From Paenibacillus riograndensis SBR5 (GTDB lineage: Bacteria; Bacillota; Bacilli; Paenibacillales; Paenibacillaceae), in assembly GCF_000981585.1 (NCBI RefSeq), contig NZ_LN831776.1, positions 5,625,187-5,689,186 on the forward strand: a stretch of DNA of 64,000 nucleotides, given 5' to 3'. Under the pieces are notes generated by a model. The model was not told the DNA's origin, made no database searches, and worked only from the letters and a program-made list of their open reading frames with translations. Positions within the stretch are counted from its first letter, which is position 1. Each line of letters opens with the position of its first letter. Shown here piece by piece: positions 27,053 to 35,880 of the stretch. A program made the translations under genes and the position numbers.

Positions 27053-28011
27053 TATTTCTTCCCTCCTTGCGATTCGTAGAACACCCAATATTTCGAAGTT
27101 CCAAATAGTACGGCTGTGAACAGCCCGATCAGCAGCAGCAGCACCCAGGCCAGCGCAGAGGCATAACCCATGTGGAACTTGGTAAAGGCTTCTTCATACA
27201 GGTACATAACATAGACAAAGGTGGACTTGACTGGACCGCCGCCCGTGATGACAAAAGCCTGCGTAAACATTTGGAAGGTGTTGATCATCGTCTGAATGGC
27301 ATTGAACATAATAATCGGCGAGAGCATCGGCAGGGTAATCGAGAAAAACTGGCGGAACTTGCCCGCACCGTCCACAGAAGACGCCTCGTACAGATCCCCC
27401 GGGATCTGCTTAAGTCCGGCCAGGAAAATGATCATCGACGAACCGAACTGCCAGACCATCAGCAGGATCAACGTGCCCAGCGCGTATTTAGGATCGGCAA
27501 TCCAGGCCGGACCTTTGATTCCGAAGATCGCCAGGAAATCATTGATGAACCCGTTGCGGCTGAAGATATTTTTCCAGAGAATCGATACCGCGATGCTTGT
27601 CCCGATTAGTGAAGGGAAGTAGACCATCGTCCGGTAAAAGGATATCCCTTTAATCTTCCGGTTCAGCAGCATTGCAATCCCGAGCGCAAACATCAGCCGC
27701 AGAGGCACAGTCAGCAGCACGAAAGTAATAGTAATACGCAGCGATGACGGAAAGATATCATCCTCGGTGAAGATTCGGGTGTAGTTCGCCAGTCCGGTCC
27801 ACTTCGGAGCCGTCAGCAGCGAGTAGTCCGTAAACGAGTAATACAGGGACATAATCATTGGTCCCAGGGTCAACAGGAAGAAGCCTATCAACCATGGGGA
27901 GAGAAACAGATACCCGGCGAGCGGCGATTCCCAACGTTTGGCGCGTTTTTTGCTGGACGGAACCGTTTTCAGAGAACCCGCGGGTGCTTGCTTTACAGCA
28001 GCATTGTTCAT
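27052..28011 (-). CDS. CUT1 sugar ABC permease (LacF/UgpA-like)
   Basis: 319 residues with six helices (LAGYLFLSPWLIGFFLLTLG at the first) and the EAA loop YEASSVDGAGKFRQFFSITL. ATG 28011 follows AGGAGT; the frame is open upstream but lacks a better start. It heads the importer operon. No ATPase gene is nearby. Confidence 0.9.
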   Translation of the reverse strand: MNNAAVKQAPAGSLKTVPSSKKRAKRWESPLAGYLFLSPWLIGFFLLTLGPMIMSLYYSFTDYSLLTAPKWTGLANYTRIFTEDDIFPSSLRITITFVLLTVPLRLMFALGIAMLLNRKIKGISFYRTMVYFPSLIGTSIAVSILWKNIFSRNGFINDFLAIFGIKGPAWIADPKYALGTLILLMVWQFGSSMIIFLAGLKQIPGDLYEASSVDGAGKFRQFFSITLPMLSPIIMFNAIQTMINTFQMFTQAFVITGGGPVKSTFVYVMYLYEEAFTKFHMGYASALAWVLLLLIGLFTAVLFGTSKYWVFYESQGGKK

Positions 28012-28195
28012 GAATTTTACTCCTATCTTCCAACTGTATCGGAACTTTTCTTTCATTATAAAGTTGCCGCACGCTGGCTTGAAGGAGAGGAATGAATGCT
28101 TTTCTTTCACTATTTATCAATTCTCCGCGAGTGCTATTTTCTAAAAAAACTACGTCTGCCCAATTAACAAACAAATACGTTTTTCAAAACGGCTC

Positions 28196-28403
28196 AAATA
28201 CAGATGGGGATCTCGGCGGAAGCGCAGGCGATTTGTGCCTTCGTGAAGGCGTTTTGCTTTAAGGCATCATCCACCCAAACGACAAATTCGCCTCCACGCC
28301 AGATATAGCGATTCTAACTCCGGAGTCCCGTCATTCGGCGGTGGCGGGTCTTGGTCTGGCGGAAGAAACGTTCATGGTTATTATTCGTTCTCGGCAAGTA
28401 TGA
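28196..28403 (-). pseudogene. Transposase C-terminal remnant
   Basis: Minus-strand translation gives YLPRTNNNHERFFRQTKTRH, RRMTGLRS, an in-frame TAG, then NRYIWRGGEFVVWVDDALKQ. The LPxTNNxxERFFR and RRMTG pattern is typical of transposase C-termini. The TAG is probably a mutated TGG. No start, other domains or inverted repeats are left. It directly abuts the binding-protein remnant. Confidence 0.55.
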
Positions 28404-28751
28404 GACCCGGTCCGCACGATCAAGTTCCTGGACTTCCTCGCTTCCGACGAAGGCCAGATTCTGAACAACTGGGGCATTGAAGGCAAGCATTATACGGTGG
28501 AAAACGGCAAACGGGTCGTTATTAATGAAGTTCAGGATCGCATCAACAATGATAATACGGCGTTTACCAAGTAATCCGGACTCGATATCACGTGGAAACG
28601 GATTCCCCAGGCCATCCTGGCGAAACCGGCGGATTTCGATAAAATCTGGGAGGACTACATGGCCGACCTCGACAAAGCCGGCGTGGAGAAAATGGAAAAA
28701 GGCTATACCAAATATGTGCAGGACCGTGTCGCTTTGTGGAGCAGCAAGTAA
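28404..28751 (+). pseudogene. Remnant of an LplA-like solute-binding protein gene
   Basis: Nearly identical to 12932-13540 of the intact gene at 11789, but 5'-truncated, with an in-frame TAA at 28572-28574 (where the intact gene reads GAA) and an internal loss of about 261 bp (intact 13113-13373, in frame). The end reads ALWSSK instead of ALWTNK, and scattered substitutions show it is a decayed paralogue rather than an assembly artefact. The frame is otherwise kept. Confidence 0.9.
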
Positions 28752-28860
28752 GGGGTAAGTTACGCTTCCCCCGAAACATATCAAGTAGAAACGGCTACGC
28801 CGTCCTTATTAAGAGCCTATGCTTCCGAAGCAGCGATACAGAGTATCACTTTCAGGTACC

Positions 28861-29215
28861 CGTTTCAGCGAGAAATAGAAGGATAATTTGCAGCGTGAAG
28901 CATATAAATTATATTTAAACTAAAACGACTGTGCCGTCCACCACGGGGCTGCGCAGCCGTCTTGGTTCTAGCGTTACCTGGAGAACGACTCCCCATGAAT
29001 CCTACGGCAACTTTTTAAGTGGAAAAAGGTTAACTAATTTGCCGGAGTACCCTATCCTCGGCAGATCTAAGTGGAAAAAGGGACACTAATTCAGCTCATT
29101 TCGCCATTGTTCAGGAAAAGTGGCCCAATTGGGTTTACTTTTTCCACTTCACTCTCAGGATTTCTTGATTTCCGGAAAAATAAGTTCCCTTTTTCCAACT
29201 AGCACCTGCGAAGAA
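28861..29215. repeat. Large intergenic repeat block with cluster B
   Basis: About 355 bp that recur, with few differences, at 51400-51673 plus 53233-53316. The block holds a leading GCGAGAAATAGAAGGA segment, a GCGTGAAGCATA stretch, an imperfect hairpin (ACGACTGTGCCG ... CGCAGCCGT), TTCTAGCGTTACCTGGAGAA and then the four-motif cluster at 29017-29201. A partial further copy of the leading segment lies at about 29495-29540. Nothing coding was seen in 28760-29550. Confidence 0.85.
29017..29201. repeat. 52-bp-phased repeat cluster B (forward-forward-reverse-reverse)
   Basis: Motif copies: forward at 29017 and 29069; reverse at about 29128-29149 and 29180-29201. Spacing within each pair is 52 bp. 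This is the intact counterpart of the IS-interrupted cluster D. Confidence 0.88.
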
Positions 29216-29552
29216 ACCGGTAAGTAATTGCTAGTTGGAATCAGGATATTTGGACCGAATCCCACCTCAGAACTCGGCCTTCGCTACTCCAACAACGGTA
29301 TTTCTGCCGTTGTTTTCGGGCAAGCTGGCCTTCGACGACCCAACAACGGTATTTCTGCCGTTGCTCGTTACAAATTCGTCCAAAGTATTTACTCTACAAC
29401 TTTAAGCATAATTTTATCCACTTGCGGAAGTTCCCCATACAATAAATAAGGGGGTAAGATTCGCTTCGCCCGTAACATATAAATTCTTATCTCCAAGTGG
29501 AAATAAAAGGATATTTTATAGCGTGAAGCATATAAATGTTTGTATTTAAATC

Positions 29553-29602
29553 AAACAAGGGGTGTTCCAAGCCGTTTCGCGGCTTTTGGAACACCCCTGT
29601 TT
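29553..29602 (-). terminator. Terminator of the YfcC-type carrier gene
   Basis: Long perfect arms GGGGTGTTCCAA (29559-29570) and TTGGAACACCCC (29586-29597) enclose a GCCG/CGGC inner stem, flanked by T-rich sequence on both strands. Confidence 0.85.
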
Positions 29603-29613
29603 TACGTTATGCA

Positions 29614-31044
29614 CTACATGCCCACTGCTGAGGAAATTGCCGCAAAAATTGCCGCCACCAGCCAGAGGATCGGAAACAGCTTGAGGATCACCTTCAGCCA
29701 TTGTCCAAAATTGATCCGGGCAATAGCCAGACCTGCCAGCAGCACCCCGCCTGTCGGAGAGATCAGATTCGTTAATCCATTTCCGAATTGGTATGCGGTT
29801 ACTACCGCTTCGCGGTTCACACCTACCAGATCGCCTAAAGGTGCAAGCACGGGCATCGTTAAGGCCGCTTCCCCGGATGAAGAAGGGACCAGGAACGTTA
29901 TAACATTGTGAACGACCAGCATGATGGTCGTGAACAAGTAGTTCGGCAAGCCCTCAAGCATGGTTGCCAGCCCGTTTAGAATGGTATCGATAATCATCCC
30001 GTTCTCGGCAACGACAAGAATGCCCCGGGCCAAGCCGATGATCACCGCAGCGTAGATAAATTCTCCACAGCCTTTGACAAAATTCTCGGCGATTTCCTTC
30101 TGGCTCATCCGGGTCACAATGCCCGAAAAAATGCCAAGTACAAAGAAAAGCGCTCCGATCTCGGTCATATACCAGCCTTTGCTCAAGATCCCCCAAACAA
30201 TAATCCCCAAGGTAACGATAAAGCCGCCAATAATCAATTTATCCCGGTTCGAGAATTTTACTTCGATCCCGTCATTCTCCTTGATGAAGTGCTGGCGGTT
30301 CAGAATATCGTTCTGGAAGACTGCCGATTTCTCCGGATTCTTCTTGACCCGGTGTGCATACCACATCGTAAAGCCAACCGATATCCCGGTAAAAACAGTC
30401 CATTCGATAAATCTCAGCCATAACTGCGGATTTCCCTGCACTCCCGCTACACCTTGCGCAATCAGTACAGAGAACGGATTGACGGTTGATCCGACATAGC
30501 CGATCTGTGTGCCGAGGAAAAGGATGAGAATTGCCGTAATGGAGTCAAAACCCAAGGCAAACATTAACGGGATAAAAATAGCATACAGCGGAATGATTTC
30601 TTCACTCATCCCAAAGGTGGAACCCCCCAGGCTGAAAATTACCATGGCGATCGGAATCAGCAATATTCCTTTCGTTTTGAGCCTGCCGGCTAAAGCCATC
30701 AAGGCCCGGTCAATCGCTCCAGTCTGCAGAATGATTCCGAAGGCTCCGCCTACAATCAGAACGAAGGCCACAACATCGGCAGCATTGATAATCCCCTCCA
30801 TCGGCGCACTGGCTATTTGGGCAAAACCCTGTCTCAAATCCCCTTGATCACTGATCTTGGGTACGGTGTGGTAGGTTCCCGGAATGATAGCCGTCCGGGA
30901 AGAACCATCGACAACAACCTCCTGCCGGTCAAATTGCCCGCTCGGGACAATCCAGGTCAGACCGGCAATAGCGATGATAATCAGGAAAATCAACGTATAG
31001 CTATGAGGAAGGGACCATTTCCATTTGCTTTTAACCGTTTCCAT
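29614..31044 (-). CDS. YfcC/DcuC-type membrane carrier (C4-dicarboxylate carrier family)
   Basis: 476 residues with about 11-12 hydrophobic helices. LTWIVPSGQFDR, GGSTFGMSEEIIPLYAIFIP and GTQIGYVGSTVNPFSVLIAQ are the conserved blocks of the YfcC family, which carries organic acids or amino acids. RBS GAGGGG. It starts 2 bp after the amidohydrolase stop, so the two are one operon. Next to a kinase and an SIS deglycase, a glycated amino acid or amide derivative is the inferred cargo. Direction and substrate are unproven. Confidence 0.85.
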   Translation of the reverse strand: METVKSKWKWSLPHSYTLIFLIIIAIAGLTWIVPSGQFDRQEVVVDGSSRTAIIPGTYHTVPKISDQGDLRQGFAQIASAPMEGIINAADVVAFVLIVGGAFGIILQTGAIDRALMALAGRLKTKGILLIPIAMVIFSLGGSTFGMSEEIIPLYAIFIPLMFALGFDSITAILILFLGTQIGYVGSTVNPFSVLIAQGVAGVQGNPQLWLRFIEWTVFTGISVGFTMWYAHRVKKNPEKSAVFQNDILNRQHFIKENDGIEVKFSNRDKLIIGGFIVTLGIIVWGILSKGWYMTEIGALFFVLGIFSGIVTRMSQKEIAENFVKGCGEFIYAAVIIGLARGILVVAENGMIIDTILNGLATMLEGLPNYLFTTIMLVVHNVITFLVPSSSGEAALTMPVLAPLGDLVGVNREAVVTAYQFGNGLTNLISPTGGVLLAGLAIARINFGQWLKVILKLFPILWLVAAIFAAISSAVGM

Positions 31045-31046
31045 TT

Positions 31047-32630
31047 TTACCCCTCGTTCCTGGCAGCATCATAGGTGATCTGACCGGCGGTAATCGTCAG
31101 GATCACATGTGCGTCTCTAATCTCGGTTGCTGTTGTATCCAAAAGATTACGGTCAAATACAGCAATATCAGCAGCTTTTCCAGCTTCCAAAGTTCCTGTG
31201 CGCTCCTCCATGCCGTTATGCCGGGCACCGTTAATGGTCCAAGCCTTTAAGACTTCTGCGGCAGGCATCCCCTGCTCCGGCTGCCATCCTCCCATAGGCG
31301 ATCCATCCGAAAACAGCCGGAATGAAGCCGCATACAGTGAATCAGGCACACTTGTAAGGAAAAGCGGCAGATCCGTGCCAATCGTAACCGGAACATTAGC
31401 TTCCAGCATGGATTTGTAATTATAAAAGCGGCTTTCATTTTCCTTACCGGCCACAGCCGACATGTAAGCTTCCTCATAGGAAGGATTTAAAAGCAGAATC
31501 TGCGCATACACTTCGGCAAAGATCCCGTTTTCGCCCATCCGCCGGATATCATCGGGATGCGGATATTCCAAATCACTGATCGAATGTCTGATCCGCTGAT
31601 CCCCCCGGCGGCGGCTGCAGCCTTCAAGGATATCCACTGCCTTGCGGATGGCCGCATCCCCTTCAGCCGTAAGGCAGCATTTGATTCCATGACTGTCCGC
31701 TGCCTGGACTGCCGTTTCAATCGCTTCGTAATCAACGGGCCGCAGGGTGGTTACCCCCGGCATATCCGCATAAGGCTCCAGCATATCTCCCGTATGATCG
31801 GCTACTACACCATCCAGCATCAGCTTATAGCCCTGAAAACGGAGAAACTCCCCTTGGTAACGCTCTTTATACTGCAGTCCTGCGGGAATATCCAGCGGCT
31901 GCAATACAGGTTCAAGTGCGAAATGAACCCGCAGCGGCAGCTCCCCTGCAGCTTCCAGCTCTTCAAGGACCGGAAGCAGACCGCTGTGCCGGTCAAAGCC
32001 GATATCTTTTATAGAAGTAACTCCCCGCTTGGCAAGCATCCGGGCGAAGTCCAGAAATTCCTGTCTGACTAATTCCCGGTCCTGCATCATGTCCTTCAGC
32101 AGATGGGCACGTGATTCCGCACTGCATTCGTCAGGAGCAAACTGATACTTATGCTGGGCGAGTGTATTCATCCAACAATAGCTTTTGGTCCGGTTAATGG
32201 CGATTACAGCCCTATCGGGAAAAGCTTCGTCTAATAAGCTTTGCCCGGGAAGCTGTCCCCAACCCTCTTCACTCCATCCGTAAGCGTATACATTTTGCTC
32301 TGAGGGACGATTTTCCGCGTCTTGCCTAAGCAGCTGCAGGGCCTCGTCAATCGTAGCTGCATGTGTCAGATCCACACCACGGTGCATAGACATGTAACCG
32401 GTAAAAAACACGTGGTTATCATGCACACCGGGCATAATGAGTGCATCCTTCAGATGATGAACAAATGTTTTTGGCCCAATCCAATCTTTGGCTTCTGCCG
32501 GGTTGCCGACCGCGGCAATGCGCTCACCTTGCAGGGCAACAAATGCCGGTGAAACGCTATCCTCTATTCCTGTAAATACTGCATTAGATAACAGTACTCT
32601 GTCTGCAAAACCATGTGTAGCTGCTTCCAT
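31047..32630 (-). CDS. YtcJ-type metal-dependent amidohydrolase
   Basis: 527 residues of amidohydrolase family 3. An N-terminal sandwich (VALQGERIAAVGNPAEAK) leads to the metal site MPGVHDNHVFFTG (HDNH in place of the usual DxHxH), with VTSIKDIGFDRHSG and a C-terminal WTINGARHNGMEERTGTLEA / KAADIAVFDRNLL block. No signal peptide, so cytosolic. It may hydrolyse the acyl or amide bond of the substrate brought in by the adjacent carrier. The palindrome TATAACGTTATA lies 37 bp upstream. The YtcJ assignment is firm; the substrate is not. Confidence 0.85.
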   Translation of the reverse strand: MEAATHGFADRVLLSNAVFTGIEDSVSPAFVALQGERIAAVGNPAEAKDWIGPKTFVHHLKDALIMPGVHDNHVFFTGYMSMHRGVDLTHAATIDEALQLLRQDAENRPSEQNVYAYGWSEEGWGQLPGQSLLDEAFPDRAVIAINRTKSYCWMNTLAQHKYQFAPDECSAESRAHLLKDMMQDRELVRQEFLDFARMLAKRGVTSIKDIGFDRHSGLLPVLEELEAAGELPLRVHFALEPVLQPLDIPAGLQYKERYQGEFLRFQGYKLMLDGVVADHTGDMLEPYADMPGVTTLRPVDYEAIETAVQAADSHGIKCCLTAEGDAAIRKAVDILEGCSRRRGDQRIRHSISDLEYPHPDDIRRMGENGIFAEVYAQILLLNPSYEEAYMSAVAGKENESRFYNYKSMLEANVPVTIGTDLPLFLTSVPDSLYAASFRLFSDGSPMGGWQPEQGMPAAEVLKAWTINGARHNGMEERTGTLEAGKAADIAVFDRNLLDTTATEIRDAHVILTITAGQITYDAARNEG

Positions 32631-32666
32631 CAGTTCAACGCCTTTCTGCCGAATATAGATACGACT

Positions 32667-32678
32667 TATAACGTTATA
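32667..32678. promoter_or_regulatory. GntR operator, site 1 (TATAACGTTATA)
   Basis: Perfect 12-bp palindrome 37 bp before the amidohydrolase start. Identical cores lie upstream of the GntR and SIS genes, which is what a local regulon operator should look like. Confidence 0.75.
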
Positions 32679-32685
32679 TCGAAAC

Positions 32686-32717
32686 TTCTGCTTCCCGCTT
32701 GCCGCAAGAAGCAGAAT
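32686..32717 (-). terminator. Hairpin after the GntR gene
   Basis: Arms TTCTGCTTC / GAAGCAGAA lie between the GntR stop and the amidohydrolase operator. The T-run is weak, so this may attenuate rather than end transcription. Confidence 0.5.
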
Positions 32718-32720
32718 GAA

Positions 32721-33434
32721 TTACAAAGTAAATTGATAACGGTCTCCGATAATGTACTGCTTGCCTACATGAACAGGCTTACTATGCTGGTCATAAATGA
32801 TTGTATTCATATAGAACAATGGCTGGCCAATCGGAATTTCCAGTAATTTCGCCTGTTGCTCATCAGCCAGGGTAATTTGCAATACAGTCTCTCCCGGCTG
32901 GTTGGGATCAATCTGATAACGGTCCCGCAGCAGCTCATACACCGAGCCTTCCAGGCTTTCCTCCATTAAAAAGGAGAATCGCTCAAACGGATAATAGTTA
33001 TTTTCCAGCATAAGCGGTCTTTCACCGGCATATCTTTTGCGCTGAATATAGAGCACCGGCTCACCCTGCTGTATTTGCAGCCGCTCTGCGGTTTCCTGGT
33101 CGGCCTTAATCTTCTTCCTCTCGGTTATGACGCTGTGCGAAGATAGTCCATTGGCTCTGCAGGCAGCCGTAAAGCTGATAATATGCTCAATTTTGCGGCC
33201 GATTTTATGCGCATTGACAAAGGTGCCCTTGCCCTGGCGTTTCGTCAGGTATCCTTCACTCACCAATTCCTCGATAGCTTTCCTTACCGTAATCCGGCTG
33301 ACATTGTAGGTCGCGCTAAGCTCAATTTCAGTAGGGATTTTATCTCCGGGATTAAAGCTTCCGTTCGCAATGGCGGCTTGGACCGCTTTTTTCAACTGAA
33401 TATATAGGGGCTCTACCTGTTCTGAATTTAACAT
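32721..33434 (-). CDS. GntR/HutC-type regulator with UTRA domain
   Basis: 237 residues: a winged helix at 1-75 (KIPTEIELSATYNVSRITVR, KAIEELVSEGYLTKRQGKGT) and a UTRA effector domain (VLYIQRKRYAGERPLMLENN, GQPLFYMNTIIYDQ). It lies between the amidohydrolase and kinase genes and is preceded by its own palindrome. FrlR- and FraR-type regulators of fructosamine operons belong to this class. Confidence 0.88.
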   Translation of the reverse strand: MLNSEQVEPLYIQLKKAVQAAIANGSFNPGDKIPTEIELSATYNVSRITVRKAIEELVSEGYLTKRQGKGTFVNAHKIGRKIEHIISFTAACRANGLSSHSVITERKKIKADQETAERLQIQQGEPVLYIQRKRYAGERPLMLENNYYPFERFSFLMEESLEGSVYELLRDRYQIDPNQPGETVLQITLADEQQAKLLEIPIGQPLFYMNTIIYDQHSKPVHVGKQYIIGDRYQFTL

Positions 33435-33452
33435 CCTTTACCCTCGCTTGTT

Positions 33453-33466
33453 ATATAACGTTATAT
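33453..33466. promoter_or_regulatory. GntR operator, site 2 (ATATAACGTTATAT)
   Basis: Perfect 14-bp palindrome, 19 bp upstream of the GntR start codon, sharing the core of sites 1 and 3; likely autoregulation. Confidence 0.75.
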
Positions 33467-33530
33467 TACTCTAAGGTTAGAGTAACAAACCTTTCTCTTT
33501 TTCACAAGCAGAGATAGAACGTTGCCGTTG

Positions 33531-34343
33531 TCAGTAACGGGCCCCGAATCCAAAGGAACCTTCTACCATACAGCTTTTGGCAGCTAATCTGCAGCCTTCC
33601 TGCATGGCCGCTTGAATATTCCCATCCTTGATCATACTCATTAAAAAGGCTGTAATATAGGAATCGCCTGCTCCCATGGTATCCACGGCTTCAATAAGCT
33701 CCGGGGCCTGGTAATAAAAAGCGGTTCCATCATAGGCAATGGAGCTGTCGCCGCCGCGGGTTGCAACCAGAATCTGGCCGTCTCTTCTGCGTTTGGCTTG
33801 AATAAAATTCCGCGTTTCTTCCTCGGTCATATGGCTGCAGGAAAAGAACGCAAAATCCGCATTCCCGATATACCGTTCTACTTGCTCATCCTCAAAATCA
33901 TCCGAGAAATCAAAGGAGAGGGGAATCCCCAGTTCATTCAGCTCTGCAAGCAGATGTCCAGTGTGGCTATAAAGCCCTGTATGAATAAGGTCAAAGCCCC
34001 GGATATATTCTCTGTCGGCTTCGCTCAGCATAATCGGATTCAGTCTGGTGACTCCGCCTTCGTTGCTGCCCAGAAATATCCGTTCCCCATTCTCCAGGGT
34101 AACACGTGCGCATCCGTTCTCGCCGCTGTGATGTCTGCAGTGTGAGATATCGATCTCTAGCTGCTGCAGCGTATTTTCCACAAGCCGTGCTTCGTCATCA
34201 TCGCCGAAAACACCGAGGAACGCCGCTTCTGCACCTTCTCCTTTGGCGAAAACACTGAAGTTAAGCGCATTGCCGCCGGGATACATCGTACGCTGATGAA
34301 CATACTTGTCGACCACATTATCGCCAATCCCTAAGACTTTCAT
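33531..34343 (-). CDS. PfkB-family fructosamine kinase (FrlD/FraD-like)
   Basis: 270 residues. GIGDNVVDKYVHQRTMYPGG and NALNFSVFAK at the start and the anion-hole motif DTMGAGDSYITAF near residue 220 mark the PfkB family. The order and wording closely follow FrlD (GDNxVD...GGNAxN). The expected reaction is ATP-dependent 6-phosphorylation of an Amadori compound, the step before the SIS deglycase. RBS GGGAGGA. It lies 15 bp after the SIS gene. A paralogue is at 48436. Confidence 0.85.
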   Translation of the reverse strand: MKVLGIGDNVVDKYVHQRTMYPGGNALNFSVFAKGEGAEAAFLGVFGDDDEARLVENTLQQLEIDISHCRHHSGENGCARVTLENGERIFLGSNEGGVTRLNPIMLSEADREYIRGFDLIHTGLYSHTGHLLAELNELGIPLSFDFSDDFEDEQVERYIGNADFAFFSCSHMTEEETRNFIQAKRRRDGQILVATRGGDSSIAYDGTAFYYQAPELIEAVDTMGAGDSYITAFLMSMIKDGNIQAAMQEGCRLAAKSCMVEGSFGFGARY

Positions 34344-34358
34344 GGTTGTTCCTCCCGA

Positions 34359-35327
34359 TTAGTAGGCTACTTTCCCCATATAACGGCGGGTTTCCAGCGG
34401 ATGATTTCTGACTTCGGCAAGAGCCTCGCGATAGACACAAATAATACTGTAGAACAACACCGGATTGAAAAATTCCACGACTTCATCGGCAATCGTACCA
34501 ATTCCAAGCTCTTTGGCATCAATCACTTCGACTTTCTCTGCATACTGATTCAGGAATGTCTGGGCCCGTTCATCCAGCGCGCGGGTACGGCCTTCATTCA
34601 TCATCAGGATGAATGGTGTTTCTTTATCCGTCACTTCAAAAGGACCATGGAAGTACTCACCGGAATGAATAGCGGCAGCATTCAGCCATTGCATTTCCAT
34701 CAGCGAGCAGATCGCAAAACCATAAGCATGTCCGTACGAAGCTCCGCTCGTCAAGATATAATAAAGCTCCTCATTGCGGTACTTGTCGGCAAACACACGG
34801 GCACGCGGGGCAACCTGCTTTTTACCCTGGTTGATAATGCCGTTGATGGATTCCAGGCCTTTTTGAAAAGCTTCAACATGCGCATACCCTTCAGCCACAT
34901 GCAGCAATTGAACGGCAAGGTCCAAAATGATAGCCATCGGATTGTTTTTGACATTGCTGTCATCTCCCCATTCATACAGGAAGGAATAATCGGAGTAATT
35001 CAGCAGCGCGGCTTCCTTGTTATGGGTCAGGCCAATGGTGTGGGCCCCCTGCTCTTTGGCTGTTTGCGCCGCAGCTACCGATTCCGGCGTATTTCCGCCA
35101 TGGGAACATACGATAACTACCGATTGTGCACCCAGACGCTTAGGCAAGGCATGAACGAACTCATTCGCCGTATAAAGTCCTGCTACCAGTTTCTTCGCTT
35201 CACTGTCAAGAAAATACTTGGAAGGATACATATCGACGAGTGATCCCCCGCAAGCTACAAAATATACCTCTGAAATTCCTTCAGCCACTTTTTCACGGAT
35301 ACTCTGAACAACCTGATTTACGTTCAT
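34359..35327 (-). CDS. SIS-domain fructosamine-6-phosphate deglycase (FrlB/FraB-like)
   Basis: 322 residues: two SIS folds, a phosphate-binding CSHGGNTPESVAAA segment and the signature AAIHSGEYFHGPFEV that carries the Glu and His regarded as catalytic in FraB/FrlB. It would split an amino-acid-linked fructose 6-phosphate into glucose 6-phosphate and a free amino acid. RBS AAGGAG. It is the first gene of the minus-strand operon with the kinase, under a doubled palindrome and a cre-like box. A paralogue is at 49342. Confidence 0.86.
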   Translation of the reverse strand: MNVNQVVQSIREKVAEGISEVYFVACGGSLVDMYPSKYFLDSEAKKLVAGLYTANEFVHALPKRLGAQSVVIVCSHGGNTPESVAAAQTAKEQGAHTIGLTHNKEAALLNYSDYSFLYEWGDDSNVKNNPMAIILDLAVQLLHVAEGYAHVEAFQKGLESINGIINQGKKQVAPRARVFADKYRNEELYYILTSGASYGHAYGFAICSLMEMQWLNAAAIHSGEYFHGPFEVTDKETPFILMMNEGRTRALDERAQTFLNQYAEKVEVIDAKELGIGTIADEVVEFFNPVLFYSIICVYREALAEVRNHPLETRRYMGKVAY

Positions 35328-35344
35328 TTGATTCTCTCCTTTTG

Positions 35345-35362
35345 TATAACGTTATATAACGT
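35345..35362. promoter_or_regulatory. GntR operator, site 3 (overlapping double palindrome)
   Basis: TATAACGTTATA (35345-35356) overlaps a second perfect palindrome ACGTTATATAACGT (35349-35362), 18 bp upstream of the SIS gene. Two dimers could bind here. Confidence 0.78.
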
Positions 35363-35379
35363 ATTGTTTACGAGATAAA

Positions 35380-35393
35380 TATAACCGCTTTCA
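35380..35393 (-). promoter_or_regulatory. cre-like site upstream of the SIS-kinase operon
   Basis: TATAACCGCTTTCA differs from the cre consensus at one position and lies about 55 bp from the start codon. Confidence 0.55.
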
Positions 35394-35539
35394 AAGAAGC
35401 TGTCAAGACTTTGTTCAATAATTTATAACGAAGGGGGGGCGAAACGGAAACGGTGAGTTTTTAGCAAAATAACGTCTTCTCAGCTGCTTCGAGCAGCAGA
35501 TGAACCCCGTAGTTACCGTATCCTTGCTCTGTTTTTTAA

Positions 35540-35581
35540 TAAAAAAACGGCCACACTGTCCTCACTGGACAGCGCAGCCGT
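35540..35581 (-). terminator. Terminator of the two-component operon
   Basis: Arms of the ACGGC...CTGTCC / GGACAG...GCCGT type (35547-35581), with seven T residues following on the minus strand. It lies 300 bp past the kinase stop, so repeat cluster C falls in the predicted 3' untranslated region. Confidence 0.75.
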
Positions 35582-35637
35582 ATATAAAATTAGGTTACTG
35601 GGTATCAAATCCATTTTCTGGTTCAGCCGGTCAGCCC

Positions 35638-35820
35638 AAGTGGAAAAATGGAGCTTAAATTCTCCCCTTCCCATGCTCCGCAAGCATTAGGTGGAAAAAG
35701 GATAACTAATTTGACCGATTCGGACGCTTACAGGCGATTTCGGCTATATTAAGTGTACTTTTTCCCACTATTTCCTCTAAAGTAAGATTTTTTGTCATTT
35801 TAGGTGTACTAATTCCACTT
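35638..35820. repeat. 52-bp-phased repeat cluster C (forward-forward-reverse-reverse)
   Basis: Motif copies: forward at 35638 and 35689; reverse at about 35747-35768 and 35798-35820. Spacing within each pair is 51 bp. The centre contains TTACAGG, as in cluster A. Confidence 0.85.
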
Positions 35821-35880
35821 CACTGTGCTGCTCAGCTTCGTGCAAACACTCCATAACATGCAGGCCCATCCGAATGATAC

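Noticed and set aside
28012..28195. Riboswitch or RNA gene upstream of the permease operon
   Set aside because: No recognisable conserved riboswitch core or tRNA-like structure was seen.
28477..28758. 93-codon plus-strand frame in the debris region
   Set aside because: It is out of frame with the ancestral binding-protein sequence, which is read in another frame with a nonsense codon.
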